A DNA stretch of 46,762 nt from Ruminococcus sp. (GTDB lineage Bacteria > Bacillota > Clostridia > Oscillospirales > Ruminococcaceae), in NCBI GenBank assembly GCA_017461395.1, contig JAFTYF010000070.1, positions 1 to 46,762 of the forward strand. Direction: 5' to 3'. The translations under genes and the position numbers were made by a program. The notes under the pieces are model-generated. The model was given only the letters and a program-made list of their open reading frames with translations. It was not told the origin of the DNA and did no database searches. Shown in pieces: positions 9,001 through 16,121 of this stretch; within the stretch, counting starts at the first letter, position 1, and each line of letters begins with the position of its first letter.

Positions 9001-9902
9001 AGTGATGTTGCACCTCTTGACTCCCAGTTGCCGTTGCCGCTTTCGAATGTATCATTGAAATAATATGTTCCGTCAGCAGGCTTTTCGGGTTCCTGAGGAG
9101 TAGGTGTAGGTGTAGGTGTAGGACCAGGATCCGTTGTGTAAACATCGAGTTCTGTGATATCAGCAACACCGCTGCTCTGCCAGCCTTCAGCATTGAGAGC
9201 TACTTCGTAAAGGTTACCGATGCCCCAACCTTCGTTTGCCCAAGCCTTGAAGTGATCAGAAACCGTGATATGACCGGACTTTCTCTTTGACTGACGTACA
9301 CTGAAGTACTGCTTGAAAGTCTCATTGCTGCTGTTGATACTAGGACCTGTGTGATCCATCTGGAAAATCTTGTACTGTGCGCCGTCGATTGTTACCATTT
9401 TACCAGGTGCATCCGGAACCCAGTCTACCCAGTCTTCAATGATGTAGTACTCAACGAGCGGAACACCCTGTAAGCCTTTGTTCTGGAACCAGCCGTATAC
9501 GCAAAGACGGGAGTTACCATTGTTGCTTCCTGTCTGGCGATAGTCAGCTGTATAGTCCATACCGATGTATGAATAATCAGTAGCCTTCTTCTGTGAACCA
9601 AAGTCAAGTCCACGACGAGCGAGGAAGTTTCCGCTTGGAACACTTGCACTCCACTCTGCTTTAAATGTAGCACCCTTTCCGAGTGTCATGGTACCGCTTC
9701 CGCCGGTTCTGTCAAGCCATATCTCATAGCTGAAACCGTCGCAGTTTCCCTTATGCTGTGTTGTGCCGCCGCCAACACTGAGCTTGTCACCAACGCTTGC
9801 TGCAGAAGATGAAGTACGAGACACATTAGGAAGCATCGTCATACACATTACTGCAACCGTGAACACGCTGGCAATTTTTCTTAATTTGCTTTTCAGGTTC
9901 AT
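6006..9902 (-). CDS. Secreted cellulosomal xylanase/acetylxylan esterase: GH11-CBM22-GH10-dockerin-CBM22-CE4
   Basis: The ATG at 9902 (1298 residues) is preferred over one at 9968 because AAAGGAGG precedes it and a signal peptide (residues 1-35) follows. Domains in order: GH11 xylanase (37-257) with Glu151 and Glu239 as catalytic pair; Pro-Thr linker; CBM22 (280-425); Pro-Thr linker; GH10 xylanase (461-788) with acid/base Glu604 (CNEL) and nucleophile Glu719 (ITEL); Thr-rich linker; dockerin (821-897) with two calcium repeats starting DANCDGTVNLSDA and NADVNLAGNGLTNADA; second CBM22 (918-1062); CE4 deacetylase (1097-1285) with metal ligands Asp1105, His1153, His1157, plus RLPY and LCHE. The two CBM22 modules are similar and share identical DNA stretches. 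The enzyme would cut xylan, remove acetyl groups and dock onto a scaffoldin on the cell surface. The dockerin is internal instead of terminal. Multimodular xylanases of this kind are known from R. flavefaciens. Confidence 0.95.
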   Translation of the reverse strand: MNLKSKLRKIASVFTVAVMCMTMLPNVSRTSSSAASVGDKLSVGGGTTQHKGNCDGFSYEIWLDRTGGSGTMTLGKGATFKAEWSASVPSGNFLARRGLDFGSQKKATDYSYIGMDYTADYRQTGSNNGNSRLCVYGWFQNKGLQGVPLVEYYIIEDWVDWVPDAPGKMVTIDGAQYKIFQMDHTGPSINSSNETFKQYFSVRQSKRKSGHITVSDHFKAWANEGWGIGNLYEVALNAEGWQSSGVADITELDVYTTDPGPTPTPTPTPQEPEKPADGTYYFNDTFESGNGNWESRGATSLKSDSSNYYSGSKSVLVTGREDTWQGVAIPLDSSQFVPGYSYSFSTAILQKSGSTEEAKLTLQYNDASGEEQYSTVASADAASGKWTKLENTSYTIPEGATNLLLYVETESTTDFYVDNAIGAVEGTKSTVTTGGGTVSGGTTTPDPTPTPTPTPTPSGDSLVGKFGHLFKMGTSVSPNELNSSAGREFILKHFNSITPENELKPQLILKQGSTDNTRCIVDISAAAQTLKFCEDNNIGVRGHTFVWYSQTPDWFFKENFSSSGAYVSKEIMNKRLENFIKDTFDAIKTQYPKLNLYAYDVCNELFLNDGGGLREPGGAPGSYWAAVYGANNDEFIINAFTYARKYAPAGCKLYINDYNEYIGNKTNDIYNIAMKLKELGVIDGIGMQSHLATSFPSASMYETALKKFISTGLEVSITELDIETKGNASARADLFQDVFEMAVANADKIPSFTLWGTHDPISWRKNETPLLFTDNYQAKEDYNKVMSIDVPSAPSVTTTTTFKQPGVTTTTTVKQPDVNVADWGDANCDGTVNLSDAILVMQAIGNPDVYGVSGSDKSHITAQGSANADVNLAGNGLTNADALAIQKYLLKLINKLPESVQQGSSSSSTTTTPVANANYFSDSFANGNDDWTERGAASLSLDTATYYSAGSSLKVTGREDTWQGAAKVLDSSFKAGSTHSFSAAVLQATGSSQSVKMTLQYNLNGEENYDTIAEATAADKKWTKLENTAYTIPEGATDLLVYVELAESTGDYYLDDFQAAASGTSSKVTTGSGTVGDISAPVVTPSTGNGKVDPTKPMIAISFDDGTNPYGKRIIDALAKEDFRATFFYVGDWISDESQVKYAYSKGMEVANHTNSHPYLTNLSASEIRNEYDQCAAKLKKIIGTEPSKLLRLPYLASNATVQSTLNDVPLITCAIDTEDWNGASKDQIVNKVKQAMTSGSGDGAIILCHETYATTAAAIEELAPYIKAQGWQIVTISEMFEAKGKQLKGGQIYQSAR

Positions 9903-10135
9903 AAAAATTTCCTCCTTTAATTTTTTTAGCAGACGAAATTCCTCTGAATTTCTTTGAATCTGGTACAAAATTCAATCTGTCTGCCATAGGCTCCGCCATC
10001 ACAGCGGATATTGAATTTGAATTCCGTAATGTACTACAGAACTCGTTTGCCGGTGAGAATAATCCCCTCCTTCAATTTCGATTCCACTGTTTTTGTTTAC
10101 AACTATATTTTATTACATTTTTGTGAACTTTTCAA
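9903..10135 (-). promoter_or_regulatory. Long structured 5' leader and candidate promoter of the xylanase gene
   Basis: Candidate promoter on the minus strand: TTGAAA (10130-10135), 17-base spacer, TAAAAT (10107-10112), giving a leader of about 200 bases. Within it AAATTCAAT (10010-10018) and ATTGAATTT (9968-9976) can pair over nine bases. They enclose a TCCGC/GCGGA hairpin (9992-10008) and a small GCC/GGC hairpin (9983-9991), i.e. a possible three-way junction about 70 bases before the start codon. A GGAGGGG near 10067-10073 resembles a ribosome site but has no start codon behind it. I could not match it to a riboswitch class. The promoter is moderate evidence; the RNA fold is inference. Confidence 0.5.
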
Positions 10136-10370
10136 GTCATATGTTGCTGAAAATAAACAAATCAGTCATTTTTTGCTAAATGTACGTAATCCTATATTTA
10201 TGTTTAAATATCAAAATTCCGCTGTATATAGCCATTTCCAGCAATGTATGCAGAGTTGATTTGATGAATTAACTAAAAATAGCAGATTATATTTTTATCA
10301 ATTAACAATATATTTAGAAATTTCAAGTTGTATGTATATCATGTGTGCGTCCTGCATATTATCAAACCAA
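10136..10370. other. AT-rich gap with no gene seen
   Basis: Between the xylanase promoter and the terminator of the next minus-strand gene the sequence is very AT-rich. It has no frame with a ribosome site and no recognisable RNA; it may hold upstream control sites for the xylanase. Confidence 0.5.
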
Positions 10371-10401
10371 TAAAAATAAGGACAGATTTTTTCCGCCCTT
10401 A
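10371..10401 (-). terminator. Terminator of the membrane-protein gene ending at 10419
   Basis: On the minus strand TAAGGGCGG and CTGTCCTTA (10393-10401 and 10377-10385) pair with two G-U pairs over loop AAAAAAT, followed by TTTTTA. Confidence 0.75.
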
Positions 10402-10418
10402 CCTATTATATTATTATA

Positions 10419-11396
10419 TTATAAAGCCGCTTCACGCTGATGTATCTCCGAAATCATTCCCTTTATCAGCTTGTCCTCAAAATGCTGCTCTCCCCTGTAC
10501 GGAAAATTATGAAGCGCCTCCTCTGCCTTGTAAGCATACATCTTCGCAGAATTTAAATCACTTCTGATATAGAGGAAATACGCCGCAAGAACTCGCATTG
10601 CATTGGCGTCCTTGTCGCCGTGAAGCTGTTCGCTCAGCATTCCGTAGAAATACTCAGCACGATGAATATCTTTCCTGACAGCCGAGTAAAAATATAACAG
10701 ATTGTAATATACCAGCGAAAACTCAAAGAGATATTCTGTCGGTTTTAATATGTAATCCACATTCGCAGCCTTTTCCATTGAGGAAACAACTTCCCCTGCA
10801 CCGGCTGTATCATCATCCCAGATCTTCTTCATAAACTCAAACACAAGATATATCAGCAGTTCTCTTGAAAAAGGCTTTCCGCCATACATACGATGGTCAG
10901 GAATGTCAATTTCATCCAATGTACAGCCGTTTTTCAGCTGTTCGGTTATCTCCGCATTCTTTTTATTCAGAGGTGACGAACGCTCCTTTACCGCCTTGAA
11001 CAGAAATACAAAATACGATATATTATCCACGACAAACCAAAGACCTATTCCCAGAAAGAATGATGTTATCAGCCTGTAGATAGTTTCGTTCCGCCACAGG
11101 TTTATCATCAGTATGCTGTATAATATACACGTTGTAATACACACAAGAGTTTCAATTACAAAGGTCACAACAGCGTAGAAATCAGCTTTTTCCTTACGAT
11201 TCATGCGAAGCTCGCATATCGGCGAGAAGCCTATTTTGCAATAGCCGCCGGATTTCCTCCAGCTGAACGTCATATAACGGAAATATTCAACGTAAAATCC
11301 GAATATTTTCCCGACTGCAAAGTTCACCAGTCCCCTGAAGCCGGAAACAACGGAAACCCCAACAAAAACGCCGAAAATAAACAGAATTGCCCCCAT
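10419..11396 (-). CDS. Membrane protein of unknown function with a helical C-terminal domain
   Basis: The 325-residue protein has an N-terminal hydrophobic segment (1-27), a pair of hydrophobic segments at about 72-100 and 107-135, and then about 180 soluble, mostly helical residues. That domain contains stretches such as FEFSLVYYNLLYFYSAVRKD and RVLAAYFLYIRSDLNSAKMYAYKAEEAL, which resemble tetratricopeptide-type helical pairs. No catalytic motif is recognised. It follows the AI-2E-family permease gene by 18 bases on the same strand, so the two are probably co-transcribed. A role in assembling or regulating that membrane protein is possible but not shown. GGGAGA lies upstream of the ATG. Confidence 0.7.
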   Translation of the reverse strand: MGAILFIFGVFVGVSVVSGFRGLVNFAVGKIFGFYVEYFRYMTFSWRKSGGYCKIGFSPICELRMNRKEKADFYAVVTFVIETLVCITTCILYSILMINLWRNETIYRLITSFFLGIGLWFVVDNISYFVFLFKAVKERSSPLNKKNAEITEQLKNGCTLDEIDIPDHRMYGGKPFSRELLIYLVFEFMKKIWDDDTAGAGEVVSSMEKAANVDYILKPTEYLFEFSLVYYNLLYFYSAVRKDIHRAEYFYGMLSEQLHGDKDANAMRVLAAYFLYIRSDLNSAKMYAYKAEEALHNFPYRGEQHFEDKLIKGMISEIHQREAAL

Positions 11397-11414
11397 AATT
11401 ATATCTCCCTATCA

Positions 11415-12644
11415 TTATTTTTTCTTCGGTTCTTTTTTATTCTCCTTTTTAGGCAATTCCTGCGGCATCGGAACATAATCCAGCGTGACCGCAGACATAT
11501 TTTTTGAGGTCAGGCGGTAGTTGATATACTCGCTTATCAGCGAATATACAACGGCAAACACCGGAACACCAAGAATCATTCCGACAAATCCGAAAAGTCC
11601 GCCGCCGACAAGTATTGAGAACAACACCCAGAACGCCGATACACCTGTTGACTGTCCGAGAATCTTCGGGCCGATAACGTTTCCATCAAGCTGCTGTATA
11701 ATAAGTATAAGTATAGCAAACGGAATAACCTGCTTCGGCGACGACACAAGCAGAAGAAGTCCGCTCGGTATCGCTCCGATGAACGGTCCGAAAAACGGAA
11801 TTACATTTGTGATGCCGACAATAACAGAGATGAGAACTGCAAAATCAAGCTTCATCACTGACATACATATAAAGCACAGGAATCCGATAATAATTGAGTC
11901 GATTATCTTACCGGATACAAAGCCGCTGATAGAGCTGTTCGTCTGCTTGCATACACGGAAGAATCCGGAAGCCGCTCTTTCCGGAAGCATCGCATAGGTG
12001 AGCTTTTTGAGCTGTGCCAGAAAATGCTCCTTGTCGTAGAGAAAGTACACCGCAACGATCATTCCGATGAGGAAGTCCTTGATTCCAATTAGGAATCCGA
12101 ATGTACGGTCAGTAATAATAACCATGAGATCGCCGACCTTCGGCAGAAGATTTCCCACGAACTCGTTTACGTCGATTTCAAGCGTGCTTATCTGCTCATT
12201 GGCATTTTCTACAAGTTCGGGATACTTATTCGACAGCGAATTTATCCAATCACGGCAATTGTTGATGTAAACTCCGACGTTCTCGAAAATACTTGTTAGG
12301 CTATTGAGAACCTGCGGCAGAATTATCGCCAAAAGCGCTGAGATTATCGCAACAAAAATAAGCATCGCAATGGCAGTGGAAATAATTCTGCGCACCTTCG
12401 GATGAGGTTTTTTACGCTCTGTAAATTTCTTTATACGCTTTTCAGTCCAAACCATTATGGGGTTAACGAGATATGCAATGACAAGTCCCCATGTGATCGG
12501 TGCTGCGACCGAGAAAAACGTCTTAATGACCTTACCTACTATCGTGAAGTTAAAAAGTATCGCATAAACGACAAGACAGGCTGTAAACGTCAGAATCGTA
12601 TAAACTGATACCGTGTTATATTTTGTATTCCAGTTTACTTTCAT
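11415..12644 (-). CDS. AI-2E family (PerM/YdiK-like) membrane transporter
   Basis: This 409-residue protein has the family layout: two to three N-terminal membrane helices, a long amphipathic stretch (about 75-150), and a C-terminal bundle. The bundle carries the conserved segments AVYFLYDKEHFLAQLKKL, SGFVSGKIIDSIIIGFLCF, IPFFGPFIGAIPSGLLLL and GGGLFGFVGMILGVPVFAV. Despite the name, most family members are uncharacterised or export other small molecules or ions, so the substrate is unknown. The tail is lysine-rich and cytoplasmic. AAGGAG precedes the ATG. It is first in a likely two-gene operon with the membrane protein at 10419. A repeat cluster separates it from hflX upstream. Confidence 0.9.
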   Translation of the reverse strand: MKVNWNTKYNTVSVYTILTFTACLVVYAILFNFTIVGKVIKTFFSVAAPITWGLVIAYLVNPIMVWTEKRIKKFTERKKPHPKVRRIISTAIAMLIFVAIISALLAIILPQVLNSLTSIFENVGVYINNCRDWINSLSNKYPELVENANEQISTLEIDVNEFVGNLLPKVGDLMVIITDRTFGFLIGIKDFLIGMIVAVYFLYDKEHFLAQLKKLTYAMLPERAASGFFRVCKQTNSSISGFVSGKIIDSIIIGFLCFICMSVMKLDFAVLISVIVGITNVIPFFGPFIGAIPSGLLLLVSSPKQVIPFAILILIIQQLDGNVIGPKILGQSTGVSAFWVLFSILVGGGLFGFVGMILGVPVFAVVYSLISEYINYRLTSKNMSAVTLDYVPMPQELPKKENKKEPKKK

Positions 12645-12659
12645 TTTTTCACTCCTTTT

Positions 12660-12785
12660 GGCACCAGCGGTGCCCCCGAACCACGTTCCCGTATTCGTAA
12701 AATGGGACGTCGAGGACGCCGTCCCCTACATTCGTTGAAAATATTTTCATCCGTCGGCGAATGCCGACACCACAATTACGAATTA
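12660..12785. repeat. Repeat cluster A-B-F overlapping the hflX stop codon
   Basis: The cluster holds GGCACCAGCGGTGCC (12660-12674), CCCCGAACCACGTTCCC, the module GGGACG...CGTCCCCTACA (12704-12730), then GTCGGCGAATGCCGAC (12753-12768) and ACAATTACGAATTATGCAT. The last module runs into the end of hflX and contributes its stop codon. The same last module recurs at 38366-38412. Confidence 0.8.
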
Positions 12786-14036
12786 TGCATTATAAATGTA
12801 TTGCTCCGCCTCGCTGATAAGCTTCACATCCACGAGAGCGTCCGTTATCGTGCCGGTTTCCGTGAATTCCTCAGAAAAAACCTTGCCTTCCTCCCTGATT
12901 TTTCCGGCAAAGCCAGCCTTCGCATACGGAATCAGAAGCTTCATCCGTCTTGCTGTGACGGGCAGATTTTTCACTATACATTCAAGCAATCTGTCAAATC
13001 CATGATGCTCACGAGCGCTAACAAGTACAGTGCGGTCGTCCTCAAATACCGTATCTGCGTCCAATGCGATGTCAAGCTTGTTCATGACATTTATCTTCGG
13101 AATATCTGCACAGCCAAGCTCTGCAAGAAGCTTTTCTGTAACCTCAGCCTGTTCCTGTCTTTCAGGGGATGACAGATCCTGTACGTTGAGAATTACATCA
13201 GCAGAAGCTGCCTCCTCCAGCGTAGACTTGAAGGCTTCTACAAGATTATGCGGAAGTCTGCGGATAAGTCCGACTGTATCAATTAGCATTACGCTTCGTC
13301 CGTCGGGAAGCTCGATCGAGCGTGACGTGATATCAAGCGTCGCAAAAAGCTTGTTTTCGGCAAGAACGCCGGCATCCGTCAGAGCGTTCAGAAGTGTGGA
13401 TTTTCCCACATTAGTATAGCCTACTATCGCTGCACAAAGCACGCCGTCCTTCTTGCGCCGTGAACGTGAAAAGGTACGGTGCTTTTTGAGTTCCTCAAGT
13501 TCCTCCTCAAGGTAGGAAATTCGCTTGCGGATATGTCGCTTGTCCGTTTCAAGCTTAGTTTCGCCGGGACCTCTCGTTCCGATACCACCGCCAAGACGTG
13601 ACAGCGCAGTACCCATGCCGATAAGCCTCGGCAGACGATATTTCTGCTGTGCAAGCTCGACCTGAAGCTTACCCTCCTTCGTTCTTGCGCGCTGAGCAAA
13701 AATGTCAAGGATCAGTGTTGTGCGGTCGATCACCCTCACTCCGAGGATATCCTCGATATTTCGCACCTGTACGCCGGAAAGCTCATGGTCAAAGATGACA
13801 AGCTCTGCGCCGAGAGTATCAAGCTGTTCTTTTAGCTCTTCAAGACGTCCGCTGCCCATGCACGTTGCCGGATCGAAGGACGGACGTTTCTGGATGACCG
13901 TACCCACGACCTCAGCTTCAGCGGAAGATGCAAGCTCCTCCAACTCACGGATGGACGCTTCTGCATCGAATTCGCCCGTATCAACGCAGGCAAGAACTGC
14001 CGGCACGGGAATATTTTCAGTTTTGTTTTCGTACAT
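12783..14036 (-). CDS. hflX: GTPase HflX
   Basis: The 417-residue protein has the HflX N-terminal domain, the family signature GGGIGTRGPGETKLE (about 149-163), a coiled linker and a GTPase domain. Visible GTPase motifs are G1 GYTNVGKS (206-213), G3 DTVG (253-256) and G4 NKLD. HflX binds ribosomes and splits stalled 70S particles under stress. The gene overlaps the end of hslO (TGATG), pairing two stress-related proteins in one operon. The last codons and the stop of hflX lie inside a dispersed repeat, so the C-terminus (...YIYNA) has probably been altered by repeat insertion relative to homologues. Confidence 0.95.
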   Translation of the reverse strand: MYENKTENIPVPAVLACVDTGEFDAEASIRELEELASSAEAEVVGTVIQKRPSFDPATCMGSGRLEELKEQLDTLGAELVIFDHELSGVQVRNIEDILGVRVIDRTTLILDIFAQRARTKEGKLQVELAQQKYRLPRLIGMGTALSRLGGGIGTRGPGETKLETDKRHIRKRISYLEEELEELKKHRTFSRSRRKKDGVLCAAIVGYTNVGKSTLLNALTDAGVLAENKLFATLDITSRSIELPDGRSVMLIDTVGLIRRLPHNLVEAFKSTLEEAASADVILNVQDLSSPERQEQAEVTEKLLAELGCADIPKINVMNKLDIALDADTVFEDDRTVLVSAREHHGFDRLLECIVKNLPVTARRMKLLIPYAKAGFAGKIREEGKVFSEEFTETGTITDALVDVKLISEAEQYIYNA

Positions 14037-14923
14037 CAGGATTCCTTTCCGATGCCGTCAATGAGAATGTTTATCTCATCCGGCGTAAAGACGTATTTTT
14101 TTCCGCAGAAGTGGCAGCACACCTCGGTATCCTTTCCCTCTGCGGCGATTTTTGAAAGCTCCTCCTCACCGATGCTTATAAGGACTTCCTCAGTTCTCTC
14201 ACGACTGCAATCGCAGTAATACACAGGCTCAGCAGTATCAAGGACATTGGGTTCAAGTCCGTCAAGGAGCATATTTGCGATTTCTTCGGGAGTCAAGCCG
14301 TCGTCAAAAAGCTTCGATACAGGCGGCATTTTAGCGATATTCGCCTCTATGGTGTCAATGCACTTTTCGTCAGCGAAAGGCAGAAGCTGAACTAAAAATC
14401 CGCCGGCTGAGCGAACTGTAAGGTCGGGATTTACAAGAACTCCGAGACTGCAAACAGTTGGGATCTGCTCGCTTGAAGCGTAATAATTTGCAATATCCTC
14501 GGCAATTTCGCCCGATACAAGTGGAATCACGCCGACATACGGCTCTTTCAGTCCGAGGTCACGCACAACGGAGAGATTTCCATCCGTGCCGACAGCTCCG
14601 CCGACATCGAGCTTTCCCTGAGCGTTGAGAGGAATCTCAACAATGGGATTGCTCACACAGCTTTTTACATTTCCCCAGCTGTCAGCAACGGCTGTGAGCT
14701 GTCCGGCTGGTCCGCCACCGTTTATACGGAGAGTAATAGTATCACTCTCGCCTTTGAGCATATATCCCATGAGGGATGCCGCTATCGTCAGACGTCCGAG
14801 TGCCGCTGTAACTACCGCCGAACTCTGATTTATCTTCTCTATTTCCGAAACGATATCCTTTGCGTCAAGAACCTCAGCAAATGCCGAGCCGTCCGCTGAT
14901 ATCGCCCTGTACATTTTACCCAT
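14036..14923 (-). CDS. hslO: Redox-regulated chaperone Hsp33
   Basis: The start at 14923 (295 residues, MGKMYRAISADG) is chosen because AAAGGA lies just upstream. A longer frame from 14977 would read through dispersed repeat sequence. The Hsp33 fold is evident, with the C-terminal zinc switch CxC at 237-239 and CxxC at 270-273, the normal arrangement. In oxidising conditions these cysteines form disulfides, release zinc and activate holdase chaperone activity. It is the upstream partner of hflX and shares four bases with it. A repeat array ends about 25 bases before its ribosome site. Confidence 0.95.
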   Translation of the reverse strand: MGKMYRAISADGSAFAEVLDAKDIVSEIEKINQSSAVVTAALGRLTIAASLMGYMLKGESDTITLRINGGGPAGQLTAVADSWGNVKSCVSNPIVEIPLNAQGKLDVGGAVGTDGNLSVVRDLGLKEPYVGVIPLVSGEIAEDIANYYASSEQIPTVCSLGVLVNPDLTVRSAGGFLVQLLPFADEKCIDTIEANIAKMPPVSKLFDDGLTPEEIANMLLDGLEPNVLDTAEPVYYCDCSRERTEEVLISIGEEELSKIAAEGKDTEVCCHFCGKKYVFTPDEINILIDGIGKES

Positions 14924-14944
14924 TTTTATCTGTCCTTTCTTTAA

Positions 14945-15255
14945 TATAATTCGTAATGCGTAATTCGTAATTGGCACCAGCGGTGCCCCCGATTCACGGT
15001 ATTACTCTGTCCGGTATGGTCAGTAAAAGCTCGCTCGCTTAACTCTTACGGAATCAAAATGTAGGGTGCGATGACCACATCGCACCATTAATATTCCGTT
15101 TAATTAATGGGACGTCGAGGACGCCGTCCCCTACAATCTATAACAATAAATTTTTTTCGTATGCGATAGCAGACTGCCGCCTTGTACAGAGTGAGTGCGT
15201 TTTCGCACGGAAACGTGAACAGGGTGCAGCGTCACGCTGCGGCACCGCTGGTGCC
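14945..15255. repeat. Dense repeat cluster between hslO and the methyltransferase gene
   Basis: No gene is seen here. In order: AATTCGTAATGCGTAATTCGT-type array (14948-14971), GGCACCAGCGGTGCC (14973-14987), a GGTGCGATGACCACATCGCACC hairpin module split by a short loop (15064-15086), GGGACG...CGTCCCCTACA (15109-15135), a GTGCG/CGCAC hairpin near 15196-15209, GCAGCGTCACGCTGC (15226-15240) and directly GGCACCGCTGGTGCC (15241-15255). The last base of that palindrome is part of the methyltransferase stop codon. Confidence 0.8.
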
Positions 15256-16019
15256 TAACGCTGCCCGTTTCTGATACATCTCACCGCATATACTATACGC
15301 TGAGTATTTTCAGTCGGAGCTTCAAAAGTATCATCGCCGTACTTTCCAAGCAGCTCGAAGCCTGTCTCCGCAAGAAGATTTTCAAGTTCTTCCTCGCTGT
15401 ATGACTTCTCCGAAAAGCTGTCGGAGCTTCTCTCATACAGACCGTTTTCAAGTTCCTCAAAGAATTCAAGATTCATCCGCACCTCGTCAGTTTCCCTGTT
15501 CAGCGTGTTTTCCCAGATGCAGTAAATTCCTTCCGCCTCATAGGTGAACGTGTTGTCAGCAAGGATTTTCCTGTGCTTGTAGGGGGTATTCACATCAAAA
15601 ATGAACAATCCTCCAAGCTCCGAGAAAAACGCAACTCCCTCGAAAACCTTCCGCACGTCATCAATAGACGACAGGTGATTTATGCTGTCGAGGGCGCATA
15701 TCGTCACATCGACCGTGCCGAACATATCAAGACGGCACATATCCTGACATAGATACTGCACTCCGCAGCCGCTGTCGAACTTCTTTTCCATAGCGATTCC
15801 GAGCATTTCTTCTGAGTTGTCCACACCCACGACATCGTAGCCGAGATCAGCCATAACCTCCGAAATACTGCCTGTTCCGCACGCAAGGTCAAGTAAGATA
15901 TTCTCTTTTGTAGTCTTGAATTTTTTTATTATTTCGTTAAAATATTCGCCTCGCTTACGGTAGTCGATATTCGCCGTCAGCTTATCATAAAATCTTGCAA
16001 AAGCACTGTAACCACTCAT
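15255..16019 (-). CDS. Class I SAM-dependent methyltransferase
   Basis: The 254-residue protein has the Rossmann methyltransferase motifs: motif I LLDLACGTGSISEVM (about 42-56), the acidic end of strand 2 (VVGVDNSEEML), QDMCRLD, and motif IV-like VTICALDSINHLSS. The C-terminal half matches small-molecule methyltransferases of the YqeM/Tam type, but the substrate cannot be read from sequence. It has GGAG upstream and stands between repeat clusters and secA, on the same strand as both neighbours. Its stop codon TAG abuts a palindromic repeat (TAGGCACC). Confidence 0.88.
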   Translation of the reverse strand: MSGYSAFARFYDKLTANIDYRKRGEYFNEIIKKFKTTKENILLDLACGTGSISEVMADLGYDVVGVDNSEEMLGIAMEKKFDSGCGVQYLCQDMCRLDMFGTVDVTICALDSINHLSSIDDVRKVFEGVAFFSELGGLFIFDVNTPYKHRKILADNTFTYEAEGIYCIWENTLNRETDEVRMNLEFFEELENGLYERSSDSFSEKSYSEEELENLLAETGFELLGKYGDDTFEAPTENTQRIVYAVRCIRNGQR

Positions 16020-16066
16020 ATTATGCTCCGAAATTCATAACAGTAATACTGTCTGTATTCAAAGAA

Positions 16067-16089
16067 CAGGCGGAAATAATATCCGCCTG
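16067..16089 (-). terminator. Terminator of secA
   Basis: CAGGCGGA and TCCGCCTG (16067-16074 and 16082-16089) form an eight-pair stem. On the minus strand TTCTTTG follows. Confidence 0.65.
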
Positions 16090-16121
16090 CCACAATTATT
16101 TATACTATTTGTATACAGGAA

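Noticed and set aside
9903-10135. c-di-GMP riboswitch in the xylanase leader
   Set aside because: A few strings (GGCAAAC, CTATGGCAG) recall the class I aptamer, but the conserved core and the order of stems are missing.
11415-12644. Autoinducer-2 exporter as a quorum-sensing component
   Set aside because: The family name is historic; no luxS or sensor gene is present and most members have other or unknown substrates.
12702-13172. Open frame of 156 residues starting MGRRGRRPL
   Set aside because: It starts in repeat module B and runs antisense through hflX; such frames arise wherever this repeat occurs.
14924-14977. Longer N-terminus for hslO
   Set aside because: The extra codons read through the AATTCGTAATGCG repeat array and the ribosome site lies at the internal ATG.
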